Assembly (NCBI GenBank): GCA_007693785.1
Contig: RECY01000033.1
Span: 1-64,000 of the forward strand
Reading direction: 5' to 3'
Origin: Phycisphaerales bacterium
GTDB taxonomy: Bacteria > Planctomycetota > Phycisphaerae > Phycisphaerales > UBA1924
Length of the DNA: 64,000 nucleotides
Made by a program: the position numbers and the translations under genes. Of the stretch, positions 59,935 through 64,000 are shown one piece after another. The notes below the pieces were generated by a model. It was given only the letters and a program-made list of their open reading frames with translations, had not been told where the DNA came from and did not search any database. Positions within the stretch are counted from its first letter, which is position 1, and the number at the start of each line of letters is the position of its first letter.

Positions 59935-61635
59935 TTATCCCGTCGCGACCGGCGGGCTCGCGATCGGGCTGCGACCTTCGCGGACGGCGCGTCGGATCTC
60001 GCTCATCGCGGCCAGGGACGGGCGCGCCTGGCCCTTGCTATCGATCAGCCCGCCTGCGGGCATCTCCATGACGCGCCCGGGGCCGTCGGCGAGCTGGTGC
60101 CACGTCACGCTCGTGACATAGGGCTTGCTCAGGCACGCGGCCGTCATGCGTCGGAGCCATTCCGCTTGGCGCTCGGCGTTCCAGGGCTCGCGCCACACGC
60201 CCGGGTCGGCCGCGGGCTTGTCGTTCTGGGCGTCCGGGCCGGTCTGCGGCGTGATCTGCTCGGCCGGGCAGCCGATCGTTACCGCGATCGGACGCTCGTA
60301 ATCCGCGAAGCGGTCCAGCAACCCCGAAAGCTGCATGAGGTCGCGCACCGTCTGCCCCGGCTGCAGGCTCCCGACCTGCAGCTTGATGCTGAACGCGTCG
60401 ACCGCGAGCCCGCCCTGCACGGCCATGTCCGCGTAGAGCGTCGGCGGGAGGCTGTTGCGGTTCCTGGCGTAATAGCCGCCGAAGGGCTGCACGATCTCGA
60501 GCTGCACCTTCGCCTGCGGGTGCAGCTTCTTGACCATCAGCACCGCGATCCGCGTCATGTCCATCATCTGGTCGAAGCTGAGGCGGATGTTGCGGTTGAC
60601 GTGCAGCCCGCTGGCGATCGTCCAGCGCCGCACCGTGCGCCGGTAACGCGTCACGATCTGGCGCACGTGCTCGTAGACCAGCTCGCGCAGCGTCTCGTAG
60701 TCGTTCTCCCAGATGTACAGCCACTCCGGCACGCACTCGGGGCGGAAGTCGATCACCGGGCCCGCGTGGACCGGGATCTTCGCCGATCGGACGGCCCACT
60801 CGATCCACCGATCGGTCGCGCGGAAGCTCAGCTCGCCCTCGGCCGGCTCCATGTCGTTCCACCGCATCGGGATGCTGACAAAATCGGCGCAGCGTTGCAC
60901 GGCGTTCGCGAGCGGCTCGTTGAACGCGCGGGGGTCGATCGCGACGCCGACCTGCGGGCGATCGGCCAGCACCACGCCGCGCGAGGCGGGCGTGAGGATC
61001 GGGATGCCCGGCGGGGGGTCGTCGCCGTGGGCGTGCTTGAAGCGTGCGGCGGCCGCGACGTACATCCGCCCCGCGACGCGCTCCGGCGCGTCGCGCGCCG
61101 AGGCCGCGATCGCCAAACGCTCCCCCGCGTCAACGGCAGCCGCCAGCGCGCTCCGCGCCAACGCCTCGGCCTCCGGGCGGAACGCGCCCGCCGGGTCCCG
61201 CTGCGAGACCACCGCCTGCATGAACAGCGCCCGCGCCTGCTCCACGGCCTCCAGCACGTCGTCCTGCTCGCCGGGGACGAACAGCCCCCAGTCCTCCAGC
61301 TTGTTGAACACCTGCATGACGCGGTGGCGGGCCAACTCGAGCGCGAGCAGGTAGGGCTGCTCCCGCCCGGGGAGCAGACAGGTCTGGAGCGTCATCGAGC
61401 CGAGCGAGCCGAGCCCGTCTGTTGGGCGGTCGTCGAGGCTGACCTGGAGGCGCAGCCCGGCCGGGTCGTCGCTCGAGGGCTCACACCGGACGGTGTCGGC
61501 GTCCCGCGTCACCTCGCCCGGGACGGGGATGTCGTCGATCCCGAAGAGGTGGGCATGATCGAGCCGAACGAACGGCCCGGCGTCACCTTTGGGCTGGCGG
61601 TCGGCGGCGGGTTCGAGCAGGGTAAAACGCAGCAT
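59935..61635 (-). CDS. GH10-fold protein lacking both catalytic glutamates
   Basis: 566 aa. The C-terminal TIM barrel (about 230-550) follows the GH10 xylanase order: FVSIPMRWNDMEPAEGELSF, VHAGPVIDFRPECVPEWLY, VTRYRRTVRRWTIASGLHVN and VTSVTWHQLADG. In a xylanase the acid/base Glu is in 'WDVVNE' and the nucleophile in 'TELD'. Here these read WTIASG and AVTIGC, so both are gone. It is probably a pseudoenzyme that binds polysaccharide or another ligand. The N-terminal about 200 residues are a beta-rich extra module. No signal peptide is seen. It is upstream of the ComEA-like gene. Confidence 0.75.
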   Translation of the reverse strand: MLRFTLLEPAADRQPKGDAGPFVRLDHAHLFGIDDIPVPGEVTRDADTVRCEPSSDDPAGLRLQVSLDDRPTDGLGSLGSMTLQTCLLPGREQPYLLALELARHRVMQVFNKLEDWGLFVPGEQDDVLEAVEQARALFMQAVVSQRDPAGAFRPEAEALARSALAAAVDAGERLAIAASARDAPERVAGRMYVAAAARFKHAHGDDPPPGIPILTPASRGVVLADRPQVGVAIDPRAFNEPLANAVQRCADFVSIPMRWNDMEPAEGELSFRATDRWIEWAVRSAKIPVHAGPVIDFRPECVPEWLYIWENDYETLRELVYEHVRQIVTRYRRTVRRWTIASGLHVNRNIRLSFDQMMDMTRIAVLMVKKLHPQAKVQLEIVQPFGGYYARNRNSLPPTLYADMAVQGGLAVDAFSIKLQVGSLQPGQTVRDLMQLSGLLDRFADYERPIAVTIGCPAEQITPQTGPDAQNDKPAADPGVWREPWNAERQAEWLRRMTAACLSKPYVTSVTWHQLADGPGRVMEMPAGGLIDSKGQARPSLAAMSEIRRAVREGRSPIASPPVATG

Positions 61636-61755
61636 GGGGCGGTGCGGGCTCTCTCGGGGCTGGGGCGGGCTCGGGCGTCGCCGGGCTCATCCCCCGCGGA
61701 CGCTCGGCACGCCGAGTCGGTGTCGCCTGCGGGCGGTCGCCCCCGGGCGGCGTTC

Positions 61756-61761
61756 TACGAT
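61756..61761 (+). promoter_or_regulatory. -10-like TACGAT exactly 6 nt before purC ATG
   Basis: TACGAT-ATCAAC-ATG. It lies in the 132-bp divergent spacer shared with the GH10-fold gene. Confidence 0.6.
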
Positions 61762-61767
61762 ATCAAC

Positions 61768-62769
61768 ATGCCGACCGATGCACAGACGCCTGACTCGGGA
61801 AACCGTCAGGGCGTTTTCGAAACCCGACTCCGACTCCCCAACCCGCGCCGGGGCAAGGTCCGCGATCTGTTCGACTTGCCCCCCACCGCTCCCGGCGAGG
61901 GCGGACGCCTGCTCATCGTCGCCAGCGATCGCCTCAGCGCCTTCGACGTCGTTCTCCCGACACCGATCCCGGGGAAAGGGCGTCTGCTGACCGCGCTGGC
62001 CGCGTTCTGGCTCCGCTGGATCGAGAACCAGGGCCTCGCCCGCACGCATCTGCGCTCCACAGACGCCAGCGACGTCCCCGAGGACGCCTTCGAGCCCGGC
62101 GGCACCACCCGGGCGGAACTCTTGGGGCGGGTCACGATCGGGCGGCGATGCCGCGTGCTCCCGGTGGAGTTCGTTGTTCGCGGCTATCTCGAAGGGAGCG
62201 GGTGGCGGGACTACCTCGCGACGGGTGCGGTCTGCGGGCATGAACTGGAGCCCGGGCTTCTCCGGTGCGCCCGCCTGCCGGCGCCGATCTTCACACCCGC
62301 GACCAAAGCCGAGCAGGGCGAGCACGACGAGAACATCGCCGAAGACCGGGCGCGCGAGATCCTGGGCACGGCGCACTTCGAGTTCTGCAAACGCGCCTCG
62401 CTCGCGATTTACAACGCGGCCGCCGAATACGCCCTCGAACGCGGGATCATCATCGCGGACACGAAGTTCGAGTTCGGCCTCCCGCTCGACGCCACCGGCG
62501 AGCCGATCGAGGGCGCCGACCCCATCGTGATCGACGAGGCGCTGACCCCCGACAGCAGCCGCTTCTGGCCCGCGAGCGACTACGAGCCCGGGCGGACGCA
62601 GCGGAGCTTCGACAAGCAGTTTGTGCGAGAGCACCTGGAGTCGCTGGTCGAGCGCGGGGCGTGGGACAAAGCCGCCCCGGGGCCGGACCTGCCCGACGAG
62701 GTCGTCGCCGGGACGCTCGCCCGGTATCGGGAGGCCGCCGAACGGCTGACCGCTCAGCCCGCGCGCTGA
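61768..62769 (+). CDS. purC: Phosphoribosylaminoimidazole-succinocarboxamide synthase
   Basis: 333-aa enzyme that joins CAIR and aspartate using ATP (step 7 of IMP synthesis). RGKVRDLFDL and VASDRLSAFDVVLPTPIPGKG are the family's substrate/ATP parts; VEFVVRGYLEGSGWRDY, TKAEQGEHDENI and IIADTKFEFGL (Mg-binding DTKFE) follow. PDSSRFWPASDYEPGRTQRSFDKQ closes. About 30-40 residues longer than the short PurC type (240 aa) and like the 290-300 aa form. ATG 61768 is the first with the TACGAT-6 nt spacing; the long upstream frame is not coding. Confidence 0.95.
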   Translation: MPTDAQTPDSGNRQGVFETRLRLPNPRRGKVRDLFDLPPTAPGEGGRLLIVASDRLSAFDVVLPTPIPGKGRLLTALAAFWLRWIENQGLARTHLRSTDASDVPEDAFEPGGTTRAELLGRVTIGRRCRVLPVEFVVRGYLEGSGWRDYLATGAVCGHELEPGLLRCARLPAPIFTPATKAEQGEHDENIAEDRAREILGTAHFEFCKRASLAIYNAAAEYALERGIIIADTKFEFGLPLDATGEPIEGADPIVIDEALTPDSSRFWPASDYEPGRTQRSFDKQFVREHLESLVERGAWDKAAPGPDLPDEVVAGTLARYREAAERLTAQPAR

Positions 62770-62804
62770 ATCGCCTTGGCGGGGCCGTGCGTTCGAACGC
62801 GGGC

Positions 62805-64000
62805 TTACTGCGGGACCAGATCCAGCTCGCGCTGGCGGCGTGTGAGCCGCTCCTCGAGCTCGCGCCGGAAGCGGTCCATATTGGGCGGCTCCGGGAAGAG
62901 CACCGCGAACGGCTCGCTCTGATTCGCAGCCGCGAGGGCGTCGAGCTCGTTCTGGTACATCGCCGACACGAGATCGAACCCGTACCGGCGGAGCGACATC
63001 GGGGCGTTGGTGTACATCGTCTCCGCGTCCTCGAGCGAGACGGCCCGCATCGCCTGCGCGAACGTCGTTCCGAGGAGCAGGTCGAAGTCCGCCGGGATCA
63101 CCTCGGCCCGCCCCACCGCGCCGGACGCGGTCACGAGCCGACGGCTCGTCTCCATGTACCGGCGGTGGAACTCCCGCGCGTAGTCCATGTTGCTGCGAAA
63201 AACCTCGTCGTTACCGTTGAGCAGCCCCACCAGGAACGCCGCCTGCAACGCCGCCACGATCTCGCTGGACGCGACGTAGGTCGTGCGGAACCGCTCCTCG
63301 CGGAACTGATACTGGATGAACTCATCGAGCGGCAGCGTCCGCCACTCCGCGGTCATCGGGTCGTTTAGGTTCTGCTCCGCGAACGTCCGCAGGCTGCTGT
63401 AATACCGCTCGGCCTGCTCGCGCTGCCCGCGTCGGTACAGGAAGCGGATCGCGTCCTGCAGGAAGTTTTCGTACCCGGCCGAGTACGTTGTGAACGCGCG
63501 CGTGCGGCTCTCGAAGATCCCCGCGCGATCCCGCATCTCGGTCATGATCCGGCCGTAGGTATCCAAGAAATGGATGTTGGGCATCGCGAGGTACGAGCCC
63601 AACTCGCCGCGATGCAGGAAGTCGAGCGGATCGAACAGCAACTCGCCGAAGCGGTACAGCTCCTGCACGCCCTGGAGCAAAATCCGCTCGGAGTTGACGA
63701 TATCCACGTCGGCGGCGCTCGTGCCCGTCACGGTTTCTTCGGACTCTTCCGAGCCTCGGGCGGACCAGTAGACGGCGTGAGCCGCCGGATGACGCCAGTC
63801 GATCGGTCCGAACCGTCGCGTGTACCGGATCATCCGGTACGGGTCCATCCGATACTCGTTGACGAGCACGTGGCGTCGCGTGTGCGCGAGCAGAATCGGC
63901 CATGCGCTCTCATACTGCGGGTCGTCGAGCAGTGCCTGCAACCGCAGCGTGCGCGCGCCGAAAACAGCGCGGTACGCCTCGCGCCGGGCGCTCCGCTCGA
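62805..64000 (-). CDS. Unknown protein, 5' end beyond window
   Basis: Open to the right edge; the last 397 codons are visible. The apparent TTG at 63941 is not a likely start because the frame stays open above it (reading ERSARREAYRAVFGARTLR). Helix-rich, soluble, Tyr/Phe/Arg-rich: VYWSARGSEESEE, LLFDPLDFLHRGELGSYLAMPNIH, FLYRRGQREQAERYYSSLRTF, and the end RRELEERLTRRQRELDLVPQ. I recognise no family. It is tail to tail with purC (35 bp). Confidence 0.5.
   Translation of the reverse strand, partial: ERSARREAYRAVFGARTLRLQALLDDPQYESAWPILLAHTRRHVLVNEYRMDPYRMIRYTRRFGPIDWRHPAAHAVYWSARGSEESEETVTGTSAADVDIVNSERILLQGVQELYRFGELLFDPLDFLHRGELGSYLAMPNIHFLDTYGRIMTEMRDRAGIFESRTRAFTTYSAGYENFLQDAIRFLYRRGQREQAERYYSSLRTFAEQNLNDPMTAEWRTLPLDEFIQYQFREERFRTTYVASSEIVAALQAAFLVGLLNGNDEVFRSNMDYAREFHRRYMETSRRLVTASGAVGRAEVIPADFDLLLGTTFAQAMRAVSLEDAETMYTNAPMSLRRYGFDLVSAMYQNELDALAAANQSEPFAVLFPEPPNMDRFRRELEERLTRRQRELDLVPQ

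Noticed and set aside
60097-61767. Upstream part of a long plus-strand frame ending in purC
   Set aside because: Antisense to the GH10-fold gene. The real purC start is ATG 61768, set by motif and the TACGAT-6-nt rule.

Overview
High-GC bacterial chromosome segment with 56 protein genes and no recognisable rRNA, tRNA, CRISPR array, insertion sequence or phage. I infer a member of the Planctomycetota, most likely a Phycisphaerae/Phycisphaerales-type bacterium. The grounds are a small Hc1-type histone-like protein, a membrane-anchored zinc-ribbon protein with the CRNC...CPEC pattern, a redoxin ending in PYGCSVKY, several lineage-type envelope proteins of unknown function, a retained peptidoglycan pair (ftsW-murG) and a flagellar cap gene. 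No rRNA is present to confirm this.

Layout. 1-8.4 kb, minus strand: mannose-6-phosphate isomerase (cut by the left edge), a nuclease-dead UvrC-like protein, a FabZ-like dehydratase, an Hc1-like histone, then an APH-fold kinase, rsmA, a HAD phosphatase and a diguanylate cyclase with a companion protein. 8.5-13.4 kb: murG, ftsW, rimO and an orphan MshEN-like protein. 13.6-21.2 kb: a truncated ALDH, a repeat-rich membrane protein, a full ALDH, deoC, an alpha/beta hydrolase and rseP; the last three overlap end to end (rseP > hydrolase > deoC), and the ALDH pair with deoC suggests deoxyribose-phosphate/aldehyde catabolism. 21.3-23.1 kb: periplasmic thiol proteins. 23.2-25 kb, plus strand: a rhodanese-fold lipoprotein and holB. 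25-28.3 kb, minus: three envelope proteins of unknown function. 28.4-37.3 kb, mostly plus: nfo, a TPR lipoprotein, queF, a YhaM-type exonuclease, a LON-domain protein, a CbpA-type DnaJ, phhB (minus), gluQ, a DUF192 lipoprotein and a SpoIIE phosphatase. 37.4-43.6 kb, minus: an ABC ATPase, a STAS protein, gyrA and a large secreted protein. 43.7-46.7 kb: a 26-28 residue Leu-rich small ORF with its own promoter-like and terminator-like signals, rpsA and a receiver-like protein. 46.9-51.8 kb: gdhA, an SDR and small membrane proteins. 52-55.7 kb: fliD-fliS behind a sigma-54-like promoter. 55.7-64 kb: mfd, a ComEA-like protein, a GH10-fold protein without its catalytic glutamates, purC and a partial unknown gene.

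Two genome-scale signals stand out. First, many genes that begin a transcription unit have a TAnnnT hexamer exactly 6 nt before ATG/GTG and no ribosome-binding site, the layout expected for leaderless mRNAs; other genes have a clear GGAGG instead. Second, intergenic spaces are rich in REP-like palindromes: a GGGACGGGCGTCCC family at 5 loci, a paired GGTGGC-AGCTCTCCGAGCT family at 2 loci, and 3 further long imperfect hairpins of unrelated sequence.

The most unusual single item is the unit at about 43.71-43.96 kb: a TGGCACG-N4-TTGAA site, a GGAG, a tiny hydrophobic ORF and a 13-bp hairpin terminator. Starts given here were chosen by reading RBS, promoter and overlap signals by eye; no database search was run.
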